DNA from: Nocardioides deserti | GTDB lineage: Bacteria; Actinomycetota; Actinomycetes; Propionibacteriales; Nocardioidaceae | Reading direction: 5' to 3' | DNA: 64,000 bases | Assembly (NCBI RefSeq): GCF_014266025.1 | Contig: NZ_JACMYC010000001.1 | Span: 496,001 to 560,000, forward strand | Shown: positions 36,082-47,855 of the stretch, in pieces | Position numbering within the stretch: position 1 is the stretch's first letter | Layout: the number at the start of each line of letters is the position of its first letter | Position numbers and translations under genes: made by a program | Notes under the pieces: model-generated | The model's database searches: none | Seen by the model: the letters and a program-made list of their open reading frames with translations, nothing else | What the model was told of the DNA's origin: nothing

Positions 36082-36975
36082 GTGCCGGACGTCGTGGACC
36101 TGCTCGCCGACCTGGGCGGTGTCGCCCGGCGGTCGGTCCTGCTCGGGGTGGTGGACCGCGCTGAGCTGGACGCCGCCGTCTCCGCTGGCACGGTCGGCCG
36201 CGCCGGTCGTGGCCTGTACGTCCTGCCGACGGTCGACGACGCCACCCGGGTGGCCGCCCAGCTCGGCGGCGTCCTCTCCCACACCAGCGCGGCGCTGCAC
36301 CACGGCTGGGGGGTCAAGGTCGTGCCGGACCGCCCGCACGTCATGGTGGGCCGCGGGCGCAAGGTGGGCCGTCGAGGCCGGCTGGCCCACGTGCACTACG
36401 CGGAGCTGCAGGCCCACGAGACGAGCGGTGCCGCGACGTCGGAGGAGACGACGCTGCGCGACTGCCTGCGGTCCCTGCCGTTCGACGAGGCGCTCTGCGT
36501 CGCGGACTCCGCGCTGCGGGAGACGGGATGCGCCCAGCTGCTGCGGCGGGTCGCGGAGACGGTCCGCGGGCCCGGCTCGCCACAGGTGCGCCGGGTGGCG
36601 GCCGTCGCGACCGGTCTCGCCGCCAACCCGTTCGAGTCCGTGCTGCGCGCCATCTGCCTGGACGTGCCCGGACTGTCCGTCCGACCGCAGGTGACGATCG
36701 GCGACGGTGACTTCCGCGCCCGCGCCGACCTGGTGGACCCTCGCCTGCGGATCGTCTGCGAGGCCGACTCGTTCGCATGGCACGGCAGCCGATCGGCCCT
36801 CGCCTCGGACGCGCGACGCTACAACCGGATGGTGGTCGGCGGCTGGATCGTCCTCCGCTTCACGTGGGAGGACGTGATGTTCCACCCCATGGAGGTCCGC
36901 CGCGTGCTCGAACGAGCGGTGGCACTCGCCGAAGTACTGGTCGAAGTGCGCCGACCGGGGCCGTCCGCCGCCTGA
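36082..36975 (+). CDS. AbiEi-antitoxin-like N-terminus with DUF559-type C-terminus
   Basis: A 297-aa protein. Residues 1-100 resemble the winged-helix N-terminal of AbiEi-type antitoxins (VARRSVLLGVVDRAELDAAVSAGTVGRAGRGLYVLP, then HTSAALHHGWG). Residues about 195-290 resemble a Vsr/DUF559 endonuclease-like fold (RADLVDPRLRIVCEADSFAWHG, then RYNRMVVGGWIVLRFTWEDV, with D, E and R typical of the site). No AbiEii nucleotidyltransferase toxin is adjacent, so it is an orphan. Such proteins are common in actinobacteria and are usually unlinked to toxins. GTG 36082 start. Confidence 0.75.
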   Translation: MPDVVDLLADLGGVARRSVLLGVVDRAELDAAVSAGTVGRAGRGLYVLPTVDDATRVAAQLGGVLSHTSAALHHGWGVKVVPDRPHVMVGRGRKVGRRGRLAHVHYAELQAHETSGAATSEETTLRDCLRSLPFDEALCVADSALRETGCAQLLRRVAETVRGPGSPQVRRVAAVATGLAANPFESVLRAICLDVPGLSVRPQVTIGDGDFRARADLVDPRLRIVCEADSFAWHGSRSALASDARRYNRMVVGGWIVLRFTWEDVMFHPMEVRRVLERAVALAEVLVEVRRPGPSAA

Positions 36976-37458
36976 GCAGGGGCTGGGGGAGTGACATCTA
37001 CCAGTAGTTCGGCGGGCGAAACCCTGCCCGCGCCCGAGCGCGGTGACAGAGGTCCTGGAGCGGCCGGTCAGTGCTCGATCGTGATCTCCTGCGAGCTCCG
37101 GTACGTGCCGTCGGCGCCGGACGCTGGTGGTGCTCAGATGACCGGACACGTCGTCCGGTCCAGGAGTCCGTGCGGGGTGAGCAGACCGGATGGCGTCCTG
37201 GCAGGTCAGGCGGGATTCTGAAAGGTTCGGCCGCGCCGGATCCGAGGGCTCACGCGGGTCCGGGAACCACGTCCGGAGCGGGAAACGGCCGGGCGGCCGG
37301 TCATGCGCACGAGTTCGGATCGGTTCGGGTGATCAACGCCGGACACACAGATCGGTAACGGCGCATAGCCCGCCGCCGATCGGCGAGACCCCCGTTTCGG
37401 ACCCGGAGGAGGGGGCTACGGGACCGGTGGACACCGACAGCAGCGCGAGGAGCGACGC
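36976..37458. other. 483-bp non-coding region
   Basis: No supported gene. It contains a perfect 8-bp hairpin gaccggac-acgtc-gtccggtc at 37140-37160. On the minus strand at 37068-37133 lies a short open stretch ending DGTYRSSQEITIEH-stop, which reads like the C-terminus of a lost gene. The promoter for the kinase-like gene at 37459 should be in the last 150 bp. That gene has a ribosome site gaggag about 10 bp before its ATG. Confidence 0.4.
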
Positions 37459-37866
37459 ATGGGGCGCCAGCACGACGACGAGGCCTGCGTGACGGTGCAC
37501 CTGCCCTACGAGCCATCGAGCGTGCGGCGTGCCCGGCACCTCCTCGCCGAGGACCTCCGACGATCAGGCATCCGGGACACGGTCGTCGACGACGCCGGCC
37601 TGGTGGTGAGCGAGCTGCTCACCAACGGGCTGGTCCACGGCCGGCCGAACGCGGACCGGACGATCGCGGTCTCCTGGTGCGTGCGACCCGACCTCCTGTG
37701 GCTGAGCGTCGTGGACGGCGGCGCCGTCGACGAGCTCCAAGCCGTCCAGCTCAACGACCACGCGCTCAGCGGACGCGGGCTCGCGATCGTCGACCACGTC
37801 TGCGAGAGCTGGCACTTCGAGCGGTCCCACGGCACGCGGGTGACGGCCGAGCTGGCCTACGCCTGA
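37459..37866 (+). CDS. RsbW-like ATP-binding protein (HATPase_c anti-sigma-factor kinase family)
   Basis: A 135-aa GHKL-fold protein. The N-box VVSELLTNGLVHG and the G1 region VVDGGAVDELQ, plus the late SGRGLAIVDHVCESW (G2/G3), define the ATP site. Proteins like this phosphorylate anti-anti-sigma factors or act as orphan regulators. It stands alone, with no STAS or sigma gene adjacent. A SpoIIE phosphatase at 5.3 kb could be an opposite-acting partner, but 32 kb apart this is only a possibility. Confidence 0.85.
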   Translation: MGRQHDDEACVTVHLPYEPSSVRRARHLLAEDLRRSGIRDTVVDDAGLVVSELLTNGLVHGRPNADRTIAVSWCVRPDLLWLSVVDGGAVDELQAVQLNDHALSGRGLAIVDHVCESWHFERSHGTRVTAELAYA

Positions 37867-38132
37867 CCAGCGACGACGACAGCGACAGCAAGAGCGACCT
37901 CGGGCACGAGCGGGCCCACGACGCAGGACGGGCCGCGACCCGGAGGTCGCGGCCCGCGGACAGCCGGAGCACTGGGGGGAGGCCCCGGCCGTCACCGGAG
38001 TTGTTCCCCGGTGTGATGCGGACCATGCACGCGTGGGCGCGAAATCTCGCGGCCCGGCCTGGGACGGCCGCCGAGCGGGGTACGGGACGCACTACGGTGC
38101 AGGCACCGGGACCGAGGCGGACGAAGGCGGAG

Positions 38133-39007
38133 ATGGACGCGAGCAGCGAGCACGGCGTCGTACCCGTCTTCTTCCTGTCCGACTCCACCGGCATCAGCGC
38201 CGAGACGATGGGCAACGCGCTGCTCCTGCAGTTCCCGGACCTGCAGTTCGAGCGGACGCTGATCCCGTTCATCCACACCGTCGAGGACGCCCGGCGCGTC
38301 GTCGCGCTGCTCGATGAGGCGGCGGCGGGTCCGGTGCCGCCGCTGGTCTTCACGACGGCCGCGAGCGACGAGGTGCGCGCGGAGCTGGCGCGCACGACCG
38401 CGCCGATCATCGACTTCTTCGACCTGCACATGAACCGCGTCGAGACGATCCTCGGCCGCCGCGGCCAGCGGCAGGCGGCGCGGCTGCACGGCGTCAACGA
38501 CGTCAAGGCGTACAACACCCGGATGGCGGCGGTGGAGTTCACCATCGAGCACGACGACGGGCAGAGCCTGCGGGCGCTGGAGAAGGCCGACGTGATCCTG
38601 CTGGCGCCCTCGCGGTGCGGCAAGACCCCGACGAGCATGTACCTCGCGCTCCAGCACGGGCTCTTCGTCGCCAACTACCCGCTCGTCGACGAGGACCTCG
38701 AGGCCGAGGACCTGCCGGAGGTCGTGCGGCCCTACCTCGACCGCTGCTTCGGCCTCACGACGACGGTCGAACGGCTGAGCCGGGTGCGCAACGAGCGCCG
38801 GCCGGGCTCGCGCTACGCCTCGCCCGAGCAGTGCCGCTGGGAGCTGCGCCGCGCCGACGCGCTGCTCGCGGCCCACCGGCTCCCGGTCATCGACTCCTCG
38901 GCCAAGTCGGTCGAGGAGATCTCCGCCCTGATCCTCCAGACGCTCAAGACGACCGCCCGGAAGCGGGCCGGTCGGCAGCAGGCCGCCAGCACCGAAGGGA
39001 CACGCCC

Positions 39008-39011
<4 letters not shown>
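38133..39011 (+). CDS. ppsR: PEP synthase regulatory protein (pyruvate, phosphate dikinase/PEPS kinase-pyrophosphorylase)
   Basis: Bifunctional regulator of 292 aa (DUF299). It inactivates PEP synthase by ADP-dependent Thr phosphorylation and reactivates it by phosphate-dependent release of pyrophosphate. It opens with [20 protein letters not shown] (family N-terminal motif) and has a P-loop-like [15 protein letters not shown] and the C-terminal [17 protein letters not shown]. Its stop overlaps the start of ppsA (ATGA), which is strong support for the assignment. ATG 38133 is chosen; codons upstream are Arg-rich noise. Confidence 0.92.
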
Positions 39012-41437
<2,426 letters not shown>

Positions 41438-41451
41438 CCAGCGGGCCTGAC

Positions 41452-41483
41452 CGGCGCCCTCTGACCCGCGTCAGGGGGCGCCG
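41452..41483. terminator. bidirectional terminator between ppsA and mnhG
   Basis: A 13-bp stem, cggcgccctctga against tcagggggcgccg, with one G-T wobble and a 6-nt loop (cccgcg). It sits 14 bp after the ppsA stop and covers the mnhG stop codon, so it can end both convergent transcripts. Confidence 0.7.
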
Positions 41484-41836
41484 CGCGGCTCCTCGTGCAG
41501 CTGCTCGTCGCTGAGCTCGTCGACGACCAGCAGGTCGTGGCGGACCTGGCCGGCGCGGAACGACGCCCGGGCGACCATGTGGCTCGACACCACGCTGGTG
41601 GCCATCTGCAGCAGCACGACGAGCAGGAGCAGGCCGACGACGCCGGGGTCGCGCAGCCGCAGGGACAGGCCCAGCACGATGAGGACCGTGCCGAGGACCT
41701 GCGGCTTGGTCGCGGCGTGCATGCGGCTGAGCAGGTCCGGCATGCGCACCTGGCCGATGGCCGCGATCAGCGTCAGCACGGCGCCGAGCAGGATGCAGAC
41801 CGCGGCGGCGACGTCGAGCGGGGTCGTCCAGCTCAT
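41471..41836 (-). CDS. mnhG: Na+/H+ antiporter subunit G
   Basis: Small Mrp subunit of about 121 aa with three membrane helices: LDVAAAVCILLGAVLTLIAAIG, TKPQVLGTVLIVLGLSLRL and GVVGLLLLVVLLQMATSVVSSHMVARA. The characteristic loop IGQVRMPDLLSRMHAATKPQVLG between helices 1 and 2 is intact. The ATG at 41836 overlaps the mnhF stop; a GTG one codon upstream is equally possible. Last gene of the Mrp operon. Confidence 0.93.
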   Translation of the reverse strand: MSWTTPLDVAAAVCILLGAVLTLIAAIGQVRMPDLLSRMHAATKPQVLGTVLIVLGLSLRLRDPGVVGLLLLVVLLQMATSVVSSHMVARASFRAGQVRHDLLVVDELSDEQLHEEPRGAP

Positions 41837-42141
41837 CACGACCGCCCCGTGAAGCGGTCGTCGTCGCCGGCGCCGGGCTGCAGGTCGTCGCTGCGGCTCG
41901 CGTACCGCGCCACGCTGACGGCGCTCACGAACCCGCAGCCGGCGAGCACCACCACGACGGGCAGGGCGTAGGTCGCCCCGGTGTGGGCGCTGTAGAGGGC
42001 GATCGCGCAGACGGTCACCGCGACCAGCACGTCGAGGGCGACGCTGCGGTCGAGGATGGTCGGCCCGAGGGTCATCCGGACGACCAGCAGGAGCGCGGCG
42101 ACCAGCAGGATGCCGGCGGCCACGACCAGGACGACGTTCAT
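41836..42141 (-). CDS. mnhF: Na+/H+ antiporter subunit F
   Basis: A 101-aa subunit with three helices and the loop RMTLGPTILDRSVALDVLVA, the MrpF signature. The C-terminal tail is acidic (SRSDDLQPGAGDDD). It overlaps mnhE by 4 bp upstream and mnhG downstream. Part of the hetero-oligomeric secondary Na+(K+)/H+ exchanger for alkaline and salt tolerance. Confidence 0.93.
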   Translation of the reverse strand: MNVVLVVAAGILLVAALLLVVRMTLGPTILDRSVALDVLVAVTVCAIALYSAHTGATYALPVVVVLAGCGFVSAVSVARYASRSDDLQPGAGDDDRFTGRS

Positions 42142-42698
42142 GCTCCGGCCTCCTCAGGGGCGTGCGGCGGCAGGGCGCGCAGGACGCGCTGCTCGAGGTC
42201 GAGGGCGTCGCGGCGGAACCTCTCGGCGCTCTCCTCGTCGGGTACGTCGAGCACGTGCAGGTAGAGCGTGTGGGTCGAGCGCCGCGCCTCGACGACGACC
42301 GAGCCCGGGATCAGCGACAGCATCGCCGCGACGAGGGTCATCACGAAGTCCGAGGAGCTCTCGAGGTCGACGGCGACCACCGCGTTGCGCACCGGCCGTC
42401 GACGGAGCACCACCCCGGAGACCTGGATGCTGGCCCGCACCAGGTCGACCAGGAACCGCGCGACCAGCCGGGCCAGCGCGAGGGGTCGCAGGCCGGAGGC
42501 GATGTCGATCGGCGGCAGGGGGAAGGCCACGCACACCGCCACCGCGACCAGCACGCCGCCGACCACCAGCAGCGGCGACACCTCGCCCCACATCGCCAGC
42601 CACACCAGCGTCAGCCACAGCACCGCGAGCGGCTGGACGGCCCGGTAGCGCGCCGGCCGGGTGCTCCCGTCCCGGCGGGTCCGCAGGACCGGGCTCAC
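42138..42698 (-). CDS. mnhE: Na+/H+ antiporter subunit E
   Basis: A 186-aa subunit with two N-terminal helices and a cytoplasmic ferredoxin-like domain. The typical VARFLVDLVRASIQVSGVVL helix-loop and LIPGSVVVEARRSTHTLYLHVLDV strand identify MrpE. An N-terminal tail of about 25 basic residues precedes helix 1. Start ATG 42698 overlaps the mnhD stop by 4 bp. Confidence 0.92.
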   Translation of the reverse strand: MSPVLRTRRDGSTRPARYRAVQPLAVLWLTLVWLAMWGEVSPLLVVGGVLVAVAVCVAFPLPPIDIASGLRPLALARLVARFLVDLVRASIQVSGVVLRRRPVRNAVVAVDLESSSDFVMTLVAAMLSLIPGSVVVEARRSTHTLYLHVLDVPDEESAERFRRDALDLEQRVLRALPPHAPEEAGA

Positions 42699-44398
42699 TG
42701 GTCCTCACCCGTCAGGACCGAGGAGAGGTACGGACCGCGGTCGTGGAGGTCGGCGGCGGCGCGGTCGCAGAACGCGTAGAGCGGACCGGCGACGACGCTG
42801 AGCATCACGCTCATCGTGACCAGCGCGGCGGCTGGCCCGAGCATCCCGCGGGGGGAGTGCCGGCTGTCCTCGCCGGCCTCGATCAGGGTGTGGAAGTCCC
42901 GCTCGGGCATGTCGTCGTCGCCGAGGCGTCGCGCCTCCTCGATGTCGGCGCGGGAGACGACCCCGCCGGCGGTGTGGACGTGACCTCGGTGCTCGTGCAC
43001 CGGCCGGGTGTCGTGGCCCGGCACCGGCTCGCCGTCCGGGTCGTCGGTGGCCCCGATCGCCTCGAGCGCCTCGTGGGCCTCCAGCGGCGTCCGCCAGAAG
43101 GCGACCGCCCAGGTCTTCGCCACGGCGTACAGCGTCAGCAGGCTGGTGAGCGCCCCGCCCGCGACCAGCGCCCACGCCAGCGCGCGGCCGTCGGCCTGTG
43201 CGGCCTGGAAGAGCCCGACCTTGCCGATGAAGCCGGAGAACGGCGGGATGCCCGCGAGGTTCATCGCCGGGACGAAGAACAGCACCGCGAGCAGCGGCGC
43301 GAGCCGCGCCAGGCCGCCGATCCGCATCAGCGCGGTGCTGCCGGCGCGGCGCTCGACCAGTCCCAGGACCAGGAACAGCGCGGTCTGGATCGTGATGTGG
43401 TGGACGACGTAGAACGTGGTGCCCGCGGTGCCGGAGCGGCTCCCGAGCGCGATGCCGAGCACTAGGTAGCCGATGTGGCTGACCAGCGTGAAGGACAGCA
43501 TGCGCTTGATGTCGGACTGCGCGACGGCGCCCAGGATCCCGATGATCATCGTCAGCAGCGCGGCCCACAGCAGCAGGTCGGTCAGTGGGCTGTGCGGGAA
43601 GAGCAGCGTCTGCATGCGCAGGATCGCGTAGACACCGACCTTGGTGAGCAGGCCGGCGAAGACCGCGGTCACCGGCGCGGGCGCGGTGGGGTAGCTGTCG
43701 GGCAGCCAGAACGACAGCGGGAAGATCGCGGCCTTGATCGCGAACGTCGTCAGCAGCAGCAGCTGGATCATCAACGAGACGTGGTCGGGCAGCTCCTCGA
43801 GGCGCGCGGCGAGGTCGGCCAGCGTCAACGTCCCCGTCGCCGCGTAGGTGACCGCCAGGCTGATGAGGAACAGCGTCGAGGACAGCAGGTTGACCAGCAC
43901 GTAGATCGTCCCCGCGCGGATCCGGGTGGCCGTGCCGCCGAGGGTCAGCAGCACGTAGCTGGCGAACAGCAGCATCTCGAAGCTGACGAAGAGGTTGAAC
44001 AGGTCGCCGGCGAGGAACGCGTTGGCCACGCCGGCGACGAGGACGAGGAACGTCGGGTGGTAGACCGAGAGCGGCGCGCCCTCCTCGTCCTCGGTCATGC
44101 CCTGCCCGACGGAGTACGCCAGGACCGCCAGCGTCACGAGCGCGCTGACCAGCAGCATCAGCGCCGCGAGCCGGTCGGCGACCAGCACGATGCCGAGCCG
44201 CTCGGGCCAGGCGCCGATCCAGACCGTCTGCGGGCCGTGCCGGTCGGCCTGGACGAGCAGCACGGCAGCGATCGCGGCGACGCCGCCGAGGACGGTGAGG
44301 CTGAGCCAGCGCTGGATGTGCGGGTGGCGACCCAGCGCCAGCGTCGCGCCGGCGCCGAGGATCGGCAGCAGGACGGGGAGGGGGACGAGGGTGTTCAC
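42695..44398 (-). CDS. mnhD: Na+/H+ antiporter subunit D
   Basis: NuoM/NuoN-like proton channel subunit of 567 aa with about 14 helices. Key residues are visible in context: VSFEMLLFASYVLLTLGG, the Lys-bearing IKAAIFPLSFWLPDSYPTAPAPVTAVFAGLLTKVGVYAILR and the later SDIKRMLSFTLVSHIGYLVLG. It is about 70 residues longer than typical (near 495). The extra part is a hydrophilic His/Glu-rich insert near residues 445-500 (HEHRGHVHTAGG) between the last helices. Overlaps mnhC and mnhE by 4 bp. Confidence 0.93.
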   Translation of the reverse strand: MNTLVPLPVLLPILGAGATLALGRHPHIQRWLSLTVLGGVAAIAAVLLVQADRHGPQTVWIGAWPERLGIVLVADRLAALMLLVSALVTLAVLAYSVGQGMTEDEEGAPLSVYHPTFLVLVAGVANAFLAGDLFNLFVSFEMLLFASYVLLTLGGTATRIRAGTIYVLVNLLSSTLFLISLAVTYAATGTLTLADLAARLEELPDHVSLMIQLLLLTTFAIKAAIFPLSFWLPDSYPTAPAPVTAVFAGLLTKVGVYAILRMQTLLFPHSPLTDLLLWAALLTMIIGILGAVAQSDIKRMLSFTLVSHIGYLVLGIALGSRSGTAGTTFYVVHHITIQTALFLVLGLVERRAGSTALMRIGGLARLAPLLAVLFFVPAMNLAGIPPFSGFIGKVGLFQAAQADGRALAWALVAGGALTSLLTLYAVAKTWAVAFWRTPLEAHEALEAIGATDDPDGEPVPGHDTRPVHEHRGHVHTAGGVVSRADIEEARRLGDDDMPERDFHTLIEAGEDSRHSPRGMLGPAAALVTMSVMLSVVAGPLYAFCDRAAADLHDRGPYLSSVLTGEDQ

Positions 44399-44970
44399 GA
44401 GTCGGCTCCCCGGGCCTCGGCGGCGTCCGCCCGGAGCGGGTCGCTCTCGGCGGGATCACCCGTGCGCGGGTCCCTGCCGAGCGGGTCCTTGCCGTGCGCC
44501 TGATTGCCGCGGGGGTCGTCGTCAGGGCCCTGGCCGGGGTCGCCGCTGGAGTCGTCACCGGGGAAGTCGGAGGTCGTGGCGGCGTACGCCTCGGAGGTGA
44601 CGTCGATGGTGGCCAGCCGGCGCACGGTGGCGTCCTCGACGTCGTCCTGCACGTCGTCGTGGCCGTAGAGCTGCCAGCTGCGGTAGGCCATCGCGAGCAC
44701 GAACGCCGTCGTGGCCAGCGTGATGACGATCGCGGTCAGCACCATCGCCTGGGGCAGCGGGTCCGCGATCCCGGCGCTGTCGCCGTCCTCGCCGACGATC
44801 GGCGCGCGGCCGGCCCGGCCGCCGGCGACGAGGAACCCGATGCTGACGCCGTTGCCGATCATCACCAGGCCGACCAGCACGCGGGACAGGCTGCGCTCGA
44901 GCACCAGGTAGACCCCGCTGCCCAGCAGCGCGGCGGAGACGATCACCAGGGTCAGGTTGACGTCGGTCAC
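44395..44970 (-). CDS. mnhC: Na+/H+ antiporter subunit C
   Basis: NuoK-like subunit with three helices in the first 110 residues (VNLTLVIVSAALLGSGVYLVLERSLSRVLVGLVMIGNGVSIGFLVAGG and PLPQAMVLTAIVITLATTAFVLAMAYR). At 191 aa it exceeds the normal 110-125 aa: the last 75 residues are an acidic, Gly/Pro/Asp-rich cytoplasmic tail. GTG 44970 overlaps the mnhA stop (GTGA). The tail is likely disordered; its role is unknown. Confidence 0.92.
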   Translation of the reverse strand: MTDVNLTLVIVSAALLGSGVYLVLERSLSRVLVGLVMIGNGVSIGFLVAGGRAGRAPIVGEDGDSAGIADPLPQAMVLTAIVITLATTAFVLAMAYRSWQLYGHDDVQDDVEDATVRRLATIDVTSEAYAATTSDFPGDDSSGDPGQGPDDDPRGNQAHGKDPLGRDPRTGDPAESDPLRADAAEARGADS

Positions 44971-47855
44971 GCAGTGCTCGCTTCCTCGGCCTCGCGCAGC
45001 GCGCGTTGGATGTCGCGGTCGATGTGCGAGCCGAGCGCCCGCAGCAGGTCGAGGACCAGGCCGACCACCACGAGGTAGACGCCGATGTCGAAGCCGACCG
45101 AGGTCACCAGGTGCAGCTTGCCGAGCGGGCCGAGCGGCACGTCGAAGACGGCCGACTGCAGCACCTCGCCGCCGAACGCCATCGGGATCACTGCGGCCAG
45201 GGCGGCGATCGTCAGGCCCGACCCGATGAGGCGGCCGGCGTCGACCGGCGCGGCCTCGTTCAGCTCGTAGCGCCCGCCGGCGAGGTAGCGCACCACCAGC
45301 GCGAGCCCGGTGGTCATGCCGGCCGCGAAGCCGCCGCCCGGCGCGTTGTGCCCGGCGAGCAGCAGGTAGATCGAGATGACGACGAGGGTGTGGAAGACCA
45401 GCCGGGTCATCACCTCGAAGATGATCGAGCGCTTCTCCGGCGGCAGCGTCCGCGACCCGGGCAGCCAGGCGCGCCGGCCCGGAGCGGTCGGGACCTTCTT
45501 CACCGAGGTCGGGTAGGGGATCTCGTGCACGCGGCGGATCTCGGTGCCGCGCGTGTTGATGAAGACCAGGCTCGCGACGCCCGTCGCGGCAGCGATCAGC
45601 ACGCTGATCTCGCCGAGGGTGTCCCAGGCGCGGGTGTCGACCAGGATCACGTTGACGATGTTCTTGCCGCCGCCGAAGTCGACCGCCTCCTGCGGCAGCC
45701 CCGCCGAGATCGGTTCCGCGGTGCGGGCCGTCGCGGCCACCAGCAGGAAGCCCGCGCTCGCCACGCCGACGGCGAGCCCGATGGCCGCCCGGACGTAGCG
45801 CTGCCGGCTGAGCGGACGGTCGGTGAAGTACTCCGGCAGCCGGCGCAGCGCCAGCACGAAGACCACCACGGTCAGGGTCTCCACCAGGGCCTGGGTCAGC
45901 GCGAGGTCGGGCGCACCGTGCACGACGAAGATCAGCGCCGTCCCGTAGCCGGTCACCCCGACCAGCAGCACCGCGCGGATCCGTCGGCGGGACCGGGCGG
46001 TCATGATCGCCGCGATCACCACCACGACGCCGATGACGGCCTGGACCGGGGTGTCCCAGGCGCGGACGCGCACGTCGTCGAGGCCGCGGACCATCGCGGA
46101 GCCCGGCACGATGACGACGACGAGCAGGATGATGGCGAGGTACGCCGCCGCCGAGCCGCGCTGCACGACGCCGGTCAGCTCGACGGCGCTCCGGTCGAGC
46201 AGCCGCATGCCGCTGCGGTAGGTGTGCTCGAGGCTCCAGTCGTGCACGAACCGGGCCTGCAGGCGCGCGACCGGGTCGCGGGCGACGAACAGCAGGGCGC
46301 CGACACCGAGGGAGACCGCGGTCAGCAGCAGGGGCAGCCCCACGCCGTGCCACAGGGTCAGCTCCGGCTCGTGCACGCCGGCCGGCAGCAGCTCCGCGTG
46401 GCCCGCCAGCGCGTGGGTGAGCGGGCCGCCCAGGCCCCCAAGGACCAGCGACAACGCGCCCAGGGTGACCGGGGCCGCGACGAACGCCGCCGCCGGGCGG
46501 CGCACCTCGACCGGGTCGCCGCCGTCGGCGTCGAGGTGGTTGCCGAACGCGCCCCAGACGAAGCGGGCGGAGTACGCCGCCGTGAGCACCGAGCCGAGGA
46601 CCGCGCCGGCCACGAGGAGCCAGCCGCTCAGCTGGCCCATGCCGGTGCCGTCGCCCTCCTTGGCCACGTCGACGAGCGCGACGAGGACGCTCTCTTTGGC
46701 GACGTACCCGATCAGTGGGGGGAGGCCGGCCATCGACGCGGCGGCGAGCGTCGCGGCGACCGCCAGGGCCGGCATCCGCCGGGCGAGCCCGCTGAGGCGC
46801 CGCAGGTCGCGGGTGCCGGTGCTGTGGTCGATGACGCCGACGGTGAGGAACAGCGTGGCCTTGAACAGCGCGTGGGCCAGGAGCAGCGCGAGGCCCGCCA
46901 GGACCGCGCTGCGGGTGCCGGTGCCGAGCACCAGGACGAGGAAGCCCAGCTGGCTGACCGTGCCGTAGGCCAGCAACAGCTTGAGGTCGTGCTGCCGCAG
47001 CGCACGGACGCCGCCGAGCACCATCGTCGCGACGCCGAGGGTCAGCAGGACCGCGCGCCAGCCGGCCACGTCGGCGAAGGCGGGGGCGAGGAGCGCGACG
47101 AGGTAGACGCCGGCCTTCACCATCGACGCGGCGTGGAGGTAGGCGCTCACCGGTGTCGGAGCGGCCATCGCGGCGGGGAGCCAGAAGTGGAAGGGGAGCA
47201 GCGCGGACTTGCTCACCGCGCCGATGAGCAGCAGGTGCACCGCGACCGTGACGGCGGTGCCGCTCGGCGGGTCGGCGAGGATCTCGCTGATCCGGAACGT
47301 CCCGGCCTGGTTGCCCAGCACGATCGCGCCGACGAGCAGCACCAGCCCGCCGAAGGTCGTGACGACCAACGCCTGGATCGCGGCGCGGCGGCTGCTGCGT
47401 CGGTCGGAGTCGTGCCCGATCAGCAGGAACGAGAAGACCGTGGTGAGCTCCCAGAAGACGTAGAGCACCAGGAGGTTGTCGGCCAGGACCAGGCCGAGCA
47501 TCGCGCCGATGAAGGCCACCAGCACGCCGCCGAAGCGCGGGACGCCGGTGGCGCCCGCGTCGAAGTACCACGCGCAGTACGCGAGGACGAGCGCGCCGAT
47601 GCCGAGCACGACCAGCGCCATGAGCCACTGCAGGGTGCCCATCGCGAACGCGAGGTCCATCCCGATCGCGCCGACCCAGGGGTGGACCTCGACCAGCATC
47701 CCGCCGTCGAGGACGTCGGGGGCCTGCAGCGCGACGTATCCGGTGCCAACGAGGGGGACCAGGGCGAGCGCGAGGAAGGCGCGGGGCCCGCCGCGCAGCA
47801 GCACCCACGGGGACAGTGCTGCCGCCGCGAGCAGTGCGACGATCAGCAGCAGCAC
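44967..47855 (-). CDS. mnhA: Na+/H+ antiporter subunit A fused to subunit B
   Basis: A 962-aa fusion. The N-terminal 760 residues are NuoL-like MrpA: VYFWELTTVFSFLLIGHDSD-type helix and loop, then SKSALLPFHFWLPAAMAAPTPVSAYLHAASMVKAGVYLV, and LKLLLAYGTVSQLGFL. The rest is MrpB-like, with FEVMTRLVFHTLVVISIYLLLAGHNAPGGGFAAGMTTGLALVVRYL as the MnhB signature. The fused AB form is common in high-GC actinobacteria. It opens the six-gene operon; the promoter must lie in the 235 bp before the divergent cobalamin riboswitch. Confidence 0.94.
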   Translation of the reverse strand: MLLLIVALLAAAALSPWVLLRGGPRAFLALALVPLVGTGYVALQAPDVLDGGMLVEVHPWVGAIGMDLAFAMGTLQWLMALVVLGIGALVLAYCAWYFDAGATGVPRFGGVLVAFIGAMLGLVLADNLLVLYVFWELTTVFSFLLIGHDSDRRSSRRAAIQALVVTTFGGLVLLVGAIVLGNQAGTFRISEILADPPSGTAVTVAVHLLLIGAVSKSALLPFHFWLPAAMAAPTPVSAYLHAASMVKAGVYLVALLAPAFADVAGWRAVLLTLGVATMVLGGVRALRQHDLKLLLAYGTVSQLGFLVLVLGTGTRSAVLAGLALLLAHALFKATLFLTVGVIDHSTGTRDLRRLSGLARRMPALAVAATLAAASMAGLPPLIGYVAKESVLVALVDVAKEGDGTGMGQLSGWLLVAGAVLGSVLTAAYSARFVWGAFGNHLDADGGDPVEVRRPAAAFVAAPVTLGALSLVLGGLGGPLTHALAGHAELLPAGVHEPELTLWHGVGLPLLLTAVSLGVGALLFVARDPVARLQARFVHDWSLEHTYRSGMRLLDRSAVELTGVVQRGSAAAYLAIILLVVVIVPGSAMVRGLDDVRVRAWDTPVQAVIGVVVVIAAIMTARSRRRIRAVLLVGVTGYGTALIFVVHGAPDLALTQALVETLTVVVFVLALRRLPEYFTDRPLSRQRYVRAAIGLAVGVASAGFLLVAATARTAEPISAGLPQEAVDFGGGKNIVNVILVDTRAWDTLGEISVLIAAATGVASLVFINTRGTEIRRVHEIPYPTSVKKVPTAPGRRAWLPGSRTLPPEKRSIIFEVMTRLVFHTLVVISIYLLLAGHNAPGGGFAAGMTTGLALVVRYLAGGRYELNEAAPVDAGRLIGSGLTIAALAAVIPMAFGGEVLQSAVFDVPLGPLGKLHLVTSVGFDIGVYLVVVGLVLDLLRALGSHIDRDIQRALREAEEASTA

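Noticed and set aside
37068..37133. Minus-strand C-terminus-like peptide (ends DGTYRSSQEITIEH)
   Set aside because: Only about 20 codons between stops; too short to call a gene or a defined pseudogene.
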